64,000 bases of DNA from Fuerstiella marisgermanici (GCF_001983935.1 NZ_CP017641.1:5489001-5553000), one strand, 5' to 3'; shown: positions 20,377 to 29,232, counted from the first letter of the stretch. Notes: generated from the sequence alone by a model not told the origin. Made by a program: numbers and translations.

Positions 20377-20441
20377 GACCGCAGAGGCACAGAGGACACA
20401 GAGAAACAGTAACTCCGTGTTCTCCGTGGTTAAATGTTTAG
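20377..20441. repeat. Dispersed palindromic repeat of the 'ACCGCAGAGG(C/A)CACAGAGG' type
   Basis: The sequence GACCGCAGAGGCACAGAGG followed by ACACAGAG, a short A-rich spacer, then CTCCGTGTTCTCCGTGGTTAAA is an imperfect inverted repeat between the glycosyltransferase and the AroDE-like gene. Very similar 'CCGCAGAGGCGCAGAGGACGCAGAG' palindromes are scattered through many environmental bacterial genomes (recollection). No coding capacity. Confidence 0.6.
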
Positions 20442-20506
20442 CCCGCGCACCAACAAAAAACCATTCCACTTAGCAACAACGCCTTCCTGCATAGCCGGCT
20501 TAACAC

Positions 20507-21952
20507 ATGATCTGCATTTCCGTCACGCCCTCTTCCCGCACGCTGGCTCCCGCCGACTTGTTGAACGCGTCTCGCAAAGCCGATCTGATCGAACTGTGCC
20601 TGGACAGCTTCATCAAGACGCCGGAGGTGGCGGCTTTACTGAAGATGTGCGACAAGCCGATCCTGATTTCGTGTCGCCGCAAGCGAGACGGTGGCAATTG
20701 GGCGGGAAGCGAAGAAGAACGCATGCAGCTTCTTCGCAACTCCATCGTCGCCGGTCCCGCGTTTATCGAACTGGACCTGGAAATTGCTAACAGGGTACCT
20801 CGGTTCGGCGAGACAAAACGAGTGATCAGCTACACCAGTTTGAATCGGCCGTTGGGAAAGATCGACGACATCTTTGAGCAGTGTTGGAATGCCAAAGCGG
20901 ACGTCGTCAAAGTCACGTGGCCGACAGAAGATCTTGACGCCGCATGGCCTCTGCTGGCCGCCGTTTCCCAATCGCGCGAATTGCCGGTGGTGGGGCAGGG
21001 GATCGGTAAGTCTGGGCTCACATTTTCGCTGCTTGGCCGTCGCTATGGTTCGCCGTGGATCTATGCCGCATTGGAACGAGGCATGGAGGCGTACGAAGGT
21101 CAGCCGAATGTTTGGCAACTGGAAGAAGACTACTGGTGGGGCGACATCAACAGAAAGACTCGCTTTCTGGGCGTCATCGGCATGGGAGCGGCGGAGAACT
21201 CAACCGTACGAGTTCTGAACGCCGCGTTCCACGAATTAAACAAACCCATCCGCTGCCTGCCGTTGCTGCCCGGGAAGATCGATCGCCTTCCAAAGATGTT
21301 GAGTACTCTGAAAATCAACGGCCTGCTGATCGACCCGCATCATGCGAGCGACCTGAGCGGTATGTGTCGGCCGGGCGACGAAATGGCGGAACAAACGGGC
21401 TTCATGGATTTGGCGATGGAAGGGAAGAACGGCTGGAAGGGCAAAACGACTCTGTTTGACGCTTTGGAAACGGTTGCCAACGACGTGCGAGGCGATCGCT
21501 GGGCGAACGGTCGCGTCGCCACGGTGTTTGGCACCGGTCCAATCGCCGCAGCTGCCGTGCAGTATCTCAAGAACAAGAACGGAGCCGTCAGTGTCGCGGC
21601 CCCATCCGACAACACGGCGATGGCGGCAGCGAAGAAGGCGTCCGTGAGGCATATTCCGTGGTCCGCCATTCATGCGACATCGACGGACGTTGTCATCCTG
21701 GCCGGCGCCGAAATTCGCAGTGGCGTTAACCGAGGCGAATTGAACCCGTCGCTGATTCGCGAAGGCATGACGGTTGTCGACCTGACCACGTATCCACGCG
21801 AATCGGCCTTCGCCGAAGAAGCCCGCGCTCGAGGAGCTCACTACATCAGCCCGCTACAAGTGTTCGCTCAGCAACTAAAAATGCAATTCAAAACACTCAC
21901 GGGACTCGAACTTCCAGAAACCGCGTTCGAACGCGGAATGGGACGGGCATAG
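20507..21952 (+). CDS. AroD-AroE-like fusion, catalytically degenerate
   Basis: 481 residues. Residues 1-215 resemble type I 3-dehydroquinate dehydratase (DLIELCLDSF, 'PILISCRRKRDGGNW', 'ADVVKVTWP' with the Schiff-base lysine K135). Residues 218-480 resemble shikimate dehydrogenase ('RFLGVIGMG', 'NAAFHELN', nucleotide-loop 'VFGTGPIAAAAV', C-terminal 'FAQQLKMQFKTLTG'). Key residues are absent: the dehydratase SYHD motif reads SYTS (108-111, His lost), the dehydrogenase NVTxPxK reads LLIDPHH, and GxNTD reads GKTTL. It descends from an AroDE fusion, but at least the second half is unlikely to work as a standard shikimate dehydrogenase. It may be a divergent or repurposed enzyme. Confidence 0.75.
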   Translation: MICISVTPSSRTLAPADLLNASRKADLIELCLDSFIKTPEVAALLKMCDKPILISCRRKRDGGNWAGSEEERMQLLRNSIVAGPAFIELDLEIANRVPRFGETKRVISYTSLNRPLGKIDDIFEQCWNAKADVVKVTWPTEDLDAAWPLLAAVSQSRELPVVGQGIGKSGLTFSLLGRRYGSPWIYAALERGMEAYEGQPNVWQLEEDYWWGDINRKTRFLGVIGMGAAENSTVRVLNAAFHELNKPIRCLPLLPGKIDRLPKMLSTLKINGLLIDPHHASDLSGMCRPGDEMAEQTGFMDLAMEGKNGWKGKTTLFDALETVANDVRGDRWANGRVATVFGTGPIAAAAVQYLKNKNGAVSVAAPSDNTAMAAAKKASVRHIPWSAIHATSTDVVILAGAEIRSGVNRGELNPSLIREGMTVVDLTTYPRESAFAEEARARGAHYISPLQVFAQQLKMQFKTLTGLELPETAFERGMGRA

Positions 21953-21994
21953 CATGCGTTGCGAACAACCCGATGTCGGGCATATAACTTAGCA

Positions 21995-22576
21995 ATGCCT
22001 TACCGACCTCGCACATTAGTCCTACCCGCCGCCGCGATCATCATTGCGGCTCTTTGCGGCTACCGCATGGCCAATCCGCGCGGCCCGGCAGCTCCTGGAG
22101 AATTACCGCCGGAACTCAGGCCGGCACCGTCGTTCACTCTTTACGATCAGGATTCAACGCTGGTCAATCTGGAAGCGTTTCTGCATCGACACCGCATTGC
22201 GATTGTGTTTTATGACGGCAGCAGAGGCCCTGAGGCCAACCCGGTGCTTATGGAATTGCGCGAATTCCACCCGGCATTGAAGCGTGAGAGCGTGATCGTA
22301 CTCGGTGTTTCGACAGCTCTGCCGCAGGAAAACCGCAACAACAGTTCGCAGCCGTTCCCCTTTCCACTACTGACAGACGCCGCGCCACTGGAAGCAAATT
22401 CGGTGCACCGAACGTGGGACCGACTTCTCGAACCGGCATCCCCCGACATGCCTCCGAAAACGAAGCCAAGCGTCTTCGTTATCGACCGCCAGGGTCTGGT
22501 CGCCTGGGACGGTGATTTCCCAAAGCCCGAGTCGGATGGCGGCGCAGGAATTGTGGCTCGGCTGTTAGGTGGATAA
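21995..22576 (+). CDS. Membrane-anchored or exported redoxin-fold protein lacking catalytic cysteine
   Basis: 193 residues from ATG 21995. An N-terminal hydrophobic segment (LVLPAAAIIIAALCGY) is followed by an AhpC/TSA-like thioredoxin fold: 'PAPSFTLYDQDSTLVNLEAFL', 'RIAIVFYDGSRGPEANPVLMELREFH', 'IVLGVST', 'FPFPLLTDA' and 'KPSVFVIDRQGLVAWDG'. At the place of the peroxidatic cysteine the sequence reads GPEANPV, and the only cysteine is in the membrane segment. A thiol-peroxidase role is therefore unlikely; it could be a structural or binding variant. It follows the AroDE-like gene by 42 bp, probably in the same transcript. Confidence 0.75.
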   Translation: MPYRPRTLVLPAAAIIIAALCGYRMANPRGPAAPGELPPELRPAPSFTLYDQDSTLVNLEAFLHRHRIAIVFYDGSRGPEANPVLMELREFHPALKRESVIVLGVSTALPQENRNNSSQPFPFPLLTDAAPLEANSVHRTWDRLLEPASPDMPPKTKPSVFVIDRQGLVAWDGDFPKPESDGGAGIVARLLGG

Positions 22577-22590
22577 AGCGGTGCAGCCCC

Positions 22591-22622
22591 GACCCCTCCC
22601 ACGATTTATCGTGGGAGGGGTC
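22591..22622. terminator. Perfect 15-bp hairpin, 2-base loop
   Basis: GACCCCTCCCACGAT and its exact reverse complement are separated by TT, just after the redoxin gene. It is convergent with the M56 peptidase gene. GAACGAGCTGAGCGATG follows, a context I associate with a repeated planctomycete intergenic element. It may act as a terminator for both genes, but there is no T-run. Confidence 0.5.
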
Positions 22623-22733
22623 GAACGAGCTGAGCGATGTTCGGGGGAGGGCACCGCGCAGTAAAGGCTTTTCGTGAGTAAACTGCCGTTCGCTGTAAGG
22701 CCCACTCTCGGACATCACCGTGAGTATCCGATT

Positions 22734-25700
22734 TCACTCCAGTTGCAGCGTTCCCAGCTCGACGGCGTCGGCGGCTTCGCCTTCTTCGACCCGCGGCACC
22801 GTAAATTTCACGTCGCGAATCGATCCCGGTGACAACGAATGAACGCTCCCGCTGCTGCGAGTCAAAACCCGCCAGTCCAAAGGTCCAGTCAGTGGCGTAC
22901 CGCTGCTGAAATAAACACTAAGTACGTATCGGCCCGATGGGACATCGTCGATCCGAAATGAGCCGTCTCGATCAACCGTCGCCATGATCGTCGGATATTC
23001 GTCGCGGATGCGCTTGTATTCTTGATATTCCTGTTGCCACTCTTGGCCCTGAGTCGTCGTCTTCCAGGCTTCCCACCATCCGGCTCGCCGTACGGGATCG
23101 TCGGCTACATCGGCCGGAGCATCGTCGGGCTTCGGTGGTTGAAGGTCGGCTTCCGCATTGATGATGGCGAAGTTCCACAACACCTGTTCCTTGAAGTCGG
23201 CAGGTGGCACCAGCCTGCCCGTCACCGGGCGTCCGGTACCGCCGAGGTTGATCGTGGTTGTTTCCCCCGCAACAAATTCCGCTGATGGACGCACTGCGGA
23301 GGCGACGACCGTGGCTCCATCGTTCATCATGAAGTCGATCTGTCGACCAATTCGCGATCGTCCGGGAAACACGCGAGGAAATTCGAAATGACCATTCGCA
23401 TCTGTCTTCGCTGAATTCTGGCTGAAGATGTTTGGCCCAGGCCAATTCGCCCAGAGTCCATTGCCGGACAGGTTGAGTCGAATGTTGGCAGCGGGCTTGT
23501 TTCCAATGCGGTATGTGCCAACGGCTCGCGCCCACGGAGTCAGCGTAAGTATTTCGGGAACTGGAGTTTCAGTACTCTCCAAATGAGCGAACCCGGATTC
23601 GTGCATCACGACGATTTGGAACGGCTCGTCGCGTGAAGCGATCGTGAAGCGACCGTCCGCATCGGATTTCAGCCGGTGAGCGTACGTTTGCGATTCTCCT
23701 ATGTCGCCATTCTTGATGCTGATCTGATTGCTGGCGACTCCGATGACGACTTCCGCTGCGATGGCTGGTGCACCGTCTGAATCCTGCAACTGCACCGTGA
23801 TCTTTTCCGCAGGCTCCAGAGCGAAATCGACTTCGACCTTGCCTTCGTTCGACTTGATTTCCCGCGATGATGCCACCTTGTAGCCTTCCGCTTCGATACG
23901 GACCAGATGGGCGGGAGAAGTGCGGTTTTGTTCAAATGTGTAGGCACCTTTTTGCGCATCGAAGGCGTCACTGGAGTCCCAACGGATTCCCGGTTGAAAA
24001 TCGGGATCGTCGCGTGTTCCAGGAACGACGCGAAACTTGTCGATTGGCTTCTGCGTTTTGGCGTCGGTGACCTTGCCGAAAATCACCAGCATCTTTGGCG
24101 GCGTGAATACGAATTCTTCGTCGCGTGAGAACAACCGTTGGTTAACCAACTGCATGCCGCCGGGGCGACAAATGTCCGCCGTGAATTCGTCCAACGGTGC
24201 TTCGTTCCATTCCCATACGCCGTTTTCGTCGGCGTAGTCGGGCTTGTGATCGAACTCCCAATACGCCTGCCCGCGCCGCCAGTCCTGATAGAAGATGCGA
24301 GCCTTCGGAACACCCTTGCCGTTTTCATCGACGACTCGGATTTTGACATGGCCACCAGGTTTCATTACGAAGTTGACTGGTTCCATGTCCGAGACGACTC
24401 GCACCGTTTGCATATCCGTTGCCTTGCCACTGGCCGAAACCACGATGCGAGCCATCTTTTCATCGCAGCCTTCGAGTTTGTAAACGCCCTCTCTATTGGT
24501 TTTGGCTTCTCGCAGATCGTTGACAAACTTCGTACGAATCAACGCTCCTTCGATCGGCTGCCCGGCTTCGTCGGTGACGGTGCCGGTTACCGACAGGCCG
24601 CGTTTCAGTTGAATTTTCGCGGAAGGCTGAGCGTCGCCTTTAAGCCCAAACGTATCGCGAGCCAGTCGCTGATAATGAGGCTGAAAACTCGGATGACTGA
24701 CTTCAACATGCACATCGCTCTTCGAAGCGGGCACATGTTCGAAACGCCATTTGCCGTCAGCGTCTGTTTTGATTCGCGTTCCGACGCCAAGCCTTGAGGT
24801 GTCACCGGGCCGCATTTTGTGCTTAACGCTGGGTTTGACTTCGACGCCCTCAACCGGCTCGCCGTGTTCGTCGACAACAATTCCGCCGACGATCCAGCCA
24901 GCGTCCAGTTCGGCAATGAACTCGCCGGAAATCTCCGGCAGGTGGTTTCCCGGACTGAAATCCGCCCAGTACGGACCGAAGCCGGAATGCTTAATGCTCA
25001 GATTCAAGCGACCGAACTTTTTCGGCAGTGCGAACGACACCCGGCCGTTCTCGTCTGCAATGACGTGGTTACCATACTGCCCATCCTTCACGTATTCACC
25101 GCGAACAATCTGATCCTTCGTGACAGAAGGGTTCGATCGAATCTGGACCTGCGCTTTTGGCAGTGGCTTCCCGTTCGGGCCGACAACCTTCAGTGAGAAC
25201 AATCGCGATTCGCTTTCCGGCTGCTTCGCCTGCAGATTCGCTTCATCGTTTGACGCCGGTTCATCGGCCACCGCCGTAGCTTCGTCCGCACCGGTCGCAG
25301 GCCAAACGAATGGCCCGGCCAACAACAAGCCGACCGCTCCAATGACGGCCAGAAGTCCTCCGCGAGTAACACGCAAGGGTTCACGCAATGGTTCACCGAA
25401 CAGTCGAGCGATCCGGCGACGCAGTTCTGACGGGGCATGGCCGCTGGCAGCGAGGGACGCGAGTTCCGGCTTCGCGGGACGGTCGTTCGAACAGACTTCC
25501 ACCACTCTTAATAGCGCCGTGGCGTATTGCACCTGTTGCTGTTGGGCCGTGGGACTGGACGCATCGCACGTTAAATCGTCGCAGCAGTATTCTCGCAGAG
25601 TGCTGATGCGGCGAGTCACGTACCACAGCGGCGGATTGTAAAACAGCAGCGTCTCAGCAATTCGTTGCAGCAGGTTGACCCACATGTCGTGCCGCCGCAA

Positions 25701-26513
25701 ATGAGCCATCTCGTGCGTCAGAATCAGGACCAGTTGATCGTGTGTCAGTCCGGTCAATGCCGACGCGGGCAGAAGGATGGTCGGTCGCACGAGCCCCACG
25801 ACTTGCGGCACTATAATGCGTTCGGTCGCGGCCAGAATGGGAATGGACTTCATGGCCCACTGTTCGGCCAACGACTTCAGGGAATTCACCAGCGCACCGT
25901 CCGCAATAACCATAGCCGTACGAACCAACCGACTGGTGCGAGTGACAGCCAGCAGCAGACGAACCAGCATCACCATAACGCCGACGGCATAAGCCGCGAC
26001 CAACCACGGAGTGACCGCCACCCACGTAAAGGAGGTGACGCTTTCCGCTGCGACCACGTCTACTTCGCGGCTGGGGCTTCCAGCAGCTGCTTCCGTGCTG
26101 GCCTGCTGCACGACACCCGCTTCGTCGAAGCTCGCGGCCAGTTCGCTAGTGGTTTTAACTTCGGGTACATGGCCCCGGTTCGTCGATTTCGAATTTGTGG
26201 TCAATGCATGCTCTGCGATGTTCCGTTTGGACGCTGCGGCGAGAAGCTCCGGCCGCGTTGAGGATGATGCGACGGGAGCATCCAACAGCGAACGAGGCAA
26301 CTCAATCAGGCACCATGTCACCGGCAAGGCCAGCAGCCCGGCGCAAAGTGCCGAAACGTGCAGTGCGTAACTGCGCTGTACCGTGAGTCGTCGCCAAAGG
26401 CGTTCGATTATCCATAGCCCGGTGGCCAGCAACGTGAACTGCCACAGGCTGTGCATCAACACCAGACTCAGGCGAGCACTGATCGTCGGATTCACGAATT
26501 CGAATTCAATCAC
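22734..26513 (-). CDS. M56 (BlaR1-like) membrane peptidase with long carboxypeptidase-regulatory-like region
   Basis: 1259 residues from the GTG ending at 26513. I choose it because AAGGAG lies 7 bases upstream and it overlaps the blaI stop by 8 bp (GTGATTGA). The N-terminal part has membrane helices near 15-45, 50-75 and 165-190 and the zinc site HEMAH (267-271), followed by 'LFYNPPLWYVTRRISTLREYCCDDL', all typical of M56/BlaR1. After a helix near 360-385 there are about 850 residues of beta-sandwich repeats of the carboxypeptidase-regulatory/CNA-B kind ('GVVVDEHGEPVEGVEVKP', 'VTDEAGQPIEGALIRTKF', 'FGKVTDAKTQKPIDKF'). BlaR1 proteins sense a signal outside and cleave the BlaI repressor inside; here the sensor is replaced by these repeats. 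Confidence 0.9.
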   Translation of the reverse strand: MIEFEFVNPTISARLSLVLMHSLWQFTLLATGLWIIERLWRRLTVQRSYALHVSALCAGLLALPVTWCLIELPRSLLDAPVASSSTRPELLAAASKRNIAEHALTTNSKSTNRGHVPEVKTTSELAASFDEAGVVQQASTEAAAGSPSREVDVVAAESVTSFTWVAVTPWLVAAYAVGVMVMLVRLLLAVTRTSRLVRTAMVIADGALVNSLKSLAEQWAMKSIPILAATERIIVPQVVGLVRPTILLPASALTGLTHDQLVLILTHEMAHLRRHDMWVNLLQRIAETLLFYNPPLWYVTRRISTLREYCCDDLTCDASSPTAQQQQVQYATALLRVVEVCSNDRPAKPELASLAASGHAPSELRRRIARLFGEPLREPLRVTRGGLLAVIGAVGLLLAGPFVWPATGADEATAVADEPASNDEANLQAKQPESESRLFSLKVVGPNGKPLPKAQVQIRSNPSVTKDQIVRGEYVKDGQYGNHVIADENGRVSFALPKKFGRLNLSIKHSGFGPYWADFSPGNHLPEISGEFIAELDAGWIVGGIVVDEHGEPVEGVEVKPSVKHKMRPGDTSRLGVGTRIKTDADGKWRFEHVPASKSDVHVEVSHPSFQPHYQRLARDTFGLKGDAQPSAKIQLKRGLSVTGTVTDEAGQPIEGALIRTKFVNDLREAKTNREGVYKLEGCDEKMARIVVSASGKATDMQTVRVVSDMEPVNFVMKPGGHVKIRVVDENGKGVPKARIFYQDWRRGQAYWEFDHKPDYADENGVWEWNEAPLDEFTADICRPGGMQLVNQRLFSRDEEFVFTPPKMLVIFGKVTDAKTQKPIDKFRVVPGTRDDPDFQPGIRWDSSDAFDAQKGAYTFEQNRTSPAHLVRIEAEGYKVASSREIKSNEGKVEVDFALEPAEKITVQLQDSDGAPAIAAEVVIGVASNQISIKNGDIGESQTYAHRLKSDADGRFTIASRDEPFQIVVMHESGFAHLESTETPVPEILTLTPWARAVGTYRIGNKPAANIRLNLSGNGLWANWPGPNIFSQNSAKTDANGHFEFPRVFPGRSRIGRQIDFMMNDGATVVASAVRPSAEFVAGETTTINLGGTGRPVTGRLVPPADFKEQVLWNFAIINAEADLQPPKPDDAPADVADDPVRRAGWWEAWKTTTQGQEWQQEYQEYKRIRDEYPTIMATVDRDGSFRIDDVPSGRYVLSVYFSSGTPLTGPLDWRVLTRSSGSVHSLSPGSIRDVKFTVPRVEEGEAADAVELGTLQLE

Positions 26514-26907
26514 GTTTCGTCTCCTTCGCTTTGCGAGCAATCAGCTTGCGGATCTCGGCGAGTTCTTCCAAATCGACGTCGGCTGTTTCCAACAGGTTCA
26601 GGACCATTGCGGATGGTGAACCTTCAAACAGCCGCGACAACAGGTCGCTCATCATGCCACCCATCACGCGTTCTTTAGGAACCTTCGGCCAGAACAAAAA
26701 AGACTTGCCTTCCTTGCGGCGATTCAGGAAGCCTTTACGGTGCATGATGTTCAACATCGTGATGACGGAACTGTGAGCGAGCGGTCGATCAGCGTGCTCT
26801 TCAAGGCGAGCCCTCACGTCTCGCACCAGCAGCGGCGATTCGTGCCACAAAACCTTCAGGATTTCCAGTTCCAGTTCCGTTGGATGTTCAGACTCTGATC
26901 GTGCCAT
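26506..26907 (-). CDS. blaI: BlaI/MecI/CopY-family repressor
   Basis: 133 residues with the winged-helix pattern of BlaI: 'PTELELEILKVLWHESPLLVRDVRARLEEH', 'LAHSSVITMLNIMHRKGFLNRRKEGKSFLFWPKV', and a dimerisation C-terminus 'LLSRLFEGSPSAMVLNLLETADVDLEELAEIRKLI'. It is expected to repress its own operon until the co-encoded M56 peptidase cleaves it. The two genes overlap by 8 bp. A symmetric site lies 25 bp before its start codon. Confidence 0.92.
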   Translation of the reverse strand: MARSESEHPTELELEILKVLWHESPLLVRDVRARLEEHADRPLAHSSVITMLNIMHRKGFLNRRKEGKSFLFWPKVPKERVMGGMMSDLLSRLFEGSPSAMVLNLLETADVDLEELAEIRKLIARKAKETKRD

Positions 26908-26931
26908 ATCTGTTTCCGGCGTACGTCATCA

Positions 26932-26945
26932 TTTAATGAATTAAA
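26932..26945. promoter_or_regulatory. Candidate BlaI operator
   Basis: TTTAAT-GA-ATTAAA is a perfect 6+6 inverted repeat in an AT-rich patch 25-38 bases upstream of the blaI start, within an otherwise GC-rich intergenic region. Position and symmetry suit an autoregulatory operator overlapping the promoter. No second copy was noticed in the window. Confidence 0.4.
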
Positions 26946-27402
26946 CGATCGTAATATGGCCGCGTGAGTGCGTCAAGCAATCATCTAAAGATTTCGTTGA
27001 TGGAAAGACATGGACGGCCTTCCATGCAAGGCTCTGTCCCTGAAAAGGTGAGCGGCAAGGCGCGGGCCGCCAGTGGGACGAAGCCTCGCGGCTGGCACCT
27101 TGCGGCTCGCGAGTTCCAAGGCCAATTTCGCATGGCGGGACAAAGACGAGGCGGCGCAGTTGCTGCCGGATGGTCGATGGTTTCGGCCAGCTCGTCGGGT
27201 GTTCACCCGCGCTGCGTTGAAAACGATGCATAGCATTCGGCAGATGCTGCCACACGTGTGTTTTCGTGAAAGTCACGCGTTGACGTTGCAGGGTGGGTCC
27301 AATTATTCCTACGCGTCTGACGGGAGAGCGGCCATCGTGCGCTCACAGGTCGTCTGCGTGCCGGGCCGCACAACACCTTTGACGCTTTGAGAGAAGGCCA
27401 CC
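26946..27402. other. Intergenic region between blaI and the BBP7 gene
   Basis: About 460 bp of divergent intergenic DNA. Short open frames on both strands have no convincing start or family resemblance. It holds the blaI promoter region at one end and a candidate promoter for the BBP7 gene at the other. Nothing else is supported. Confidence 0.5.
27280..27308 (+). promoter_or_regulatory. Candidate sigma-70-like promoter for the BBP7 gene
   Basis: TTGACG (27280-27285) and TTATTC (27303-27308) are separated by 17 bases, about 95 bp upstream of the BBP7 start. The spacing is ideal but the -10 box is imperfect. Confidence 0.3.
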
Positions 27403-28965
27403 ATGTCTGTACCCCACCCTCGGCTTCGCGGGGCGGCTGTCTGCGCTACGATTTCGTTATTGTTATGCCAACTGTTGCTAACAGACCTGGCCGTCGCAGC
27501 ACCTCAGGGCGCAAGTAAGTCTGTGCCGTTGCCCCTGTACGACGCTTCCGAAGACGGACGTAAACCCTCTACGAACGGCAGGGTCTATGCGTTTTCCAGC
27601 GGCCCGGTCGAACGGCCGATCCGCCAGACGTCGCATTCGCAGTTCAGCACAACTGTTCCGCCGATTCCCATTCCGGCCGAGCAAATCATTCATGACGGCG
27701 GCCCCGTTTACTACGACCAGCCCGCTTCCACTCAGTACTTTAGTGAGCCGGTTTATCGGCCACTGTACCGCCAGCAGGAACAACTGCGTCACCGTTGGTT
27801 TAGTGCAGAAGCGTTGCTGTGGTGGACCAGCAGTGTCGACATGCCCGTCCTGGCAACCACCAGTCCTCAGGGAACGCCCGCAAACGAAGCCGGAGTCCTC
27901 GGCCAGAACACAAGCGTGTTGCTGGGTGGCGGAGACATCTTCGGATTCGCTCAGGGCGGCGTGCGTCTGCGAGCTGGAAAGTGGTTTGACAAAGATGACG
28001 GCAGCGGAATCCTGGCGGAATTCTTTATCCTCGGTTCGCGCGGTGAAAATTATTCTGCCGTTTCCAACGGTGACCCAATCCTGGCGCGTCCGTTTTTTAA
28101 TGCAGGGCCGGGAAACAACTTTCAGGATTCGCAATTAATTGCCTACCCCGGCCTGGCAAGCGGCTCGCTGCGTTTTAACGCCGAAACGCGAATGTACTCC
28201 GTCGGCCTGCAATATTGGGAAGAGATTTACGATTCACGCTGTTGCTGCAATTCGTGCGGCGATTGCTGCGGCGTGCCGTGCGGAAACTCGTGCGGCGATG
28301 TCTGTAGCGCTTCATGTGGTGAAGGTTGCGGCGGAGGCTGCCTATTCGAACAATGGCGAAACAGGGATGACACCACCATCGGCATCATTCTGGGACCGCG
28401 GTTCACTCACCTGGACGACACTTTGTCAGTCCGCGAACGCCTGACGAGTGTGGCAACGGGAAGCCAGTTTGATCTTAGCGATTCATTCAAAACCGAAAAC
28501 TCCTTTCTGGGTGGTGAAATCGGTGTACGAGCTCGTCGGCGGCGAGGCGACCTTACGTTCGACCTTGGCCTGCAGCTTGCCATCGGAGCCACTCACCAGG
28601 AACTGGACATCAACGGACGCAACACAATCACGACCAACGGCGTTCCCACATCATCCGCTGGCGGCTTTCTGGCACAGCAGTCCAACATTGGAAACTATGA
28701 TCGCAATCGGTTTTCGCTCATCCCGGCACTCGACCTGAAGGTCGCTTACGAAACTCGAAAGGGTTGGCGATTCTCAGTGGGCTACAACCTGATGTACTGG
28801 ACCAACGTCCTGCGAGCCGCCGAACAAATCGACACGGTTGTGAATGAAGACTACTTCGCGCCAGCCAATCTGCCGTCGCTGGGAGCCAGTCGGCCGGCGC
28901 CTCTGTTTCGTGAAAGCGACTACCTCGCTCACGGCCTGACGTTTGGAATCGAAAAGCGTTACTAG
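27403..28965 (+). CDS. BBP7-family outer-membrane beta-barrel protein with Cys-rich insert
   Basis: 520 residues. GAGAAGG lies just upstream of the ATG. A signal peptide (about 1-32, hydrophobic CATISLLLCQLLLTDLAVAA) is followed by a low-complexity stretch and then the BBP7 pattern starting 'RHRWFSAEALLWWTSSVDMPVLATTSP' (about 137), 'VLLGGGDIFGFAQGGVRLRAGKWF', amphipathic strands, and the end 'LFRESDYLAHGLTFGIEKRY' with a terminal aromatic residue, as in barrel proteins. Residues 280-313 hold 12 cysteines in 34 positions (CCCNSCGDCCGVPC...) in what should be a loop. BBP7-type proteins are abundant in planctomycete outer membranes; the function is unknown, probably a channel or surface protein. 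Confidence 0.85.
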   Translation: MSVPHPRLRGAAVCATISLLLCQLLLTDLAVAAPQGASKSVPLPLYDASEDGRKPSTNGRVYAFSSGPVERPIRQTSHSQFSTTVPPIPIPAEQIIHDGGPVYYDQPASTQYFSEPVYRPLYRQQEQLRHRWFSAEALLWWTSSVDMPVLATTSPQGTPANEAGVLGQNTSVLLGGGDIFGFAQGGVRLRAGKWFDKDDGSGILAEFFILGSRGENYSAVSNGDPILARPFFNAGPGNNFQDSQLIAYPGLASGSLRFNAETRMYSVGLQYWEEIYDSRCCCNSCGDCCGVPCGNSCGDVCSASCGEGCGGGCLFEQWRNRDDTTIGIILGPRFTHLDDTLSVRERLTSVATGSQFDLSDSFKTENSFLGGEIGVRARRRRGDLTFDLGLQLAIGATHQELDINGRNTITTNGVPTSSAGGFLAQQSNIGNYDRNRFSLIPALDLKVAYETRKGWRFSVGYNLMYWTNVLRAAEQIDTVVNEDYFAPANLPSLGASRPAPLFRESDYLAHGLTFGIEKRY

Positions 28966-28970
28966 GCAAT

Positions 28971-29064
28971 TTACGTTTTGTTGTGGACGGGTCTGGCTCG
29001 TGGGAAACAGCCCACGTAGGACGATAACCGATTTCCGCAGCCACAAGTCAGCGTGAAACGCTGT
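28971..29064 (+). repeat. Dispersed intergenic element, copy A
   Basis: A stretch of about 94 bp right after the BBP7 stop. It shares the core GGCTCGTGGGAAACAGCC and the later TTCCGCAGCCAC..AGTCAG with copy B at 46318, and a diverged version with copy C (minus strand, 40531-40624). The rest of the 28966-29232 gap holds no recognisable gene. Confidence 0.75.
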
Positions 29065-29232
29065 AGGCAATCGATTGGCACCGCAACAACACGGTGACCA
29101 CGTGACCGGTGAATGAATTCAAACAGGCAGGGCTAAGACCGTCCTGCACTGCAACACGATCGTAGATGCTTCGAGGCGGGCCGCTGATTGCGGAGCATTG
29201 ATCGCTGACCATCAACATTCAGGGATGAATTG

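Noticed and set aside
26985-27236. Small minus-strand gene in the blaI-BBP7 gap
   Set aside because: No Shine-Dalgarno-like site, arginine- and serine-rich product, no family resemblance.
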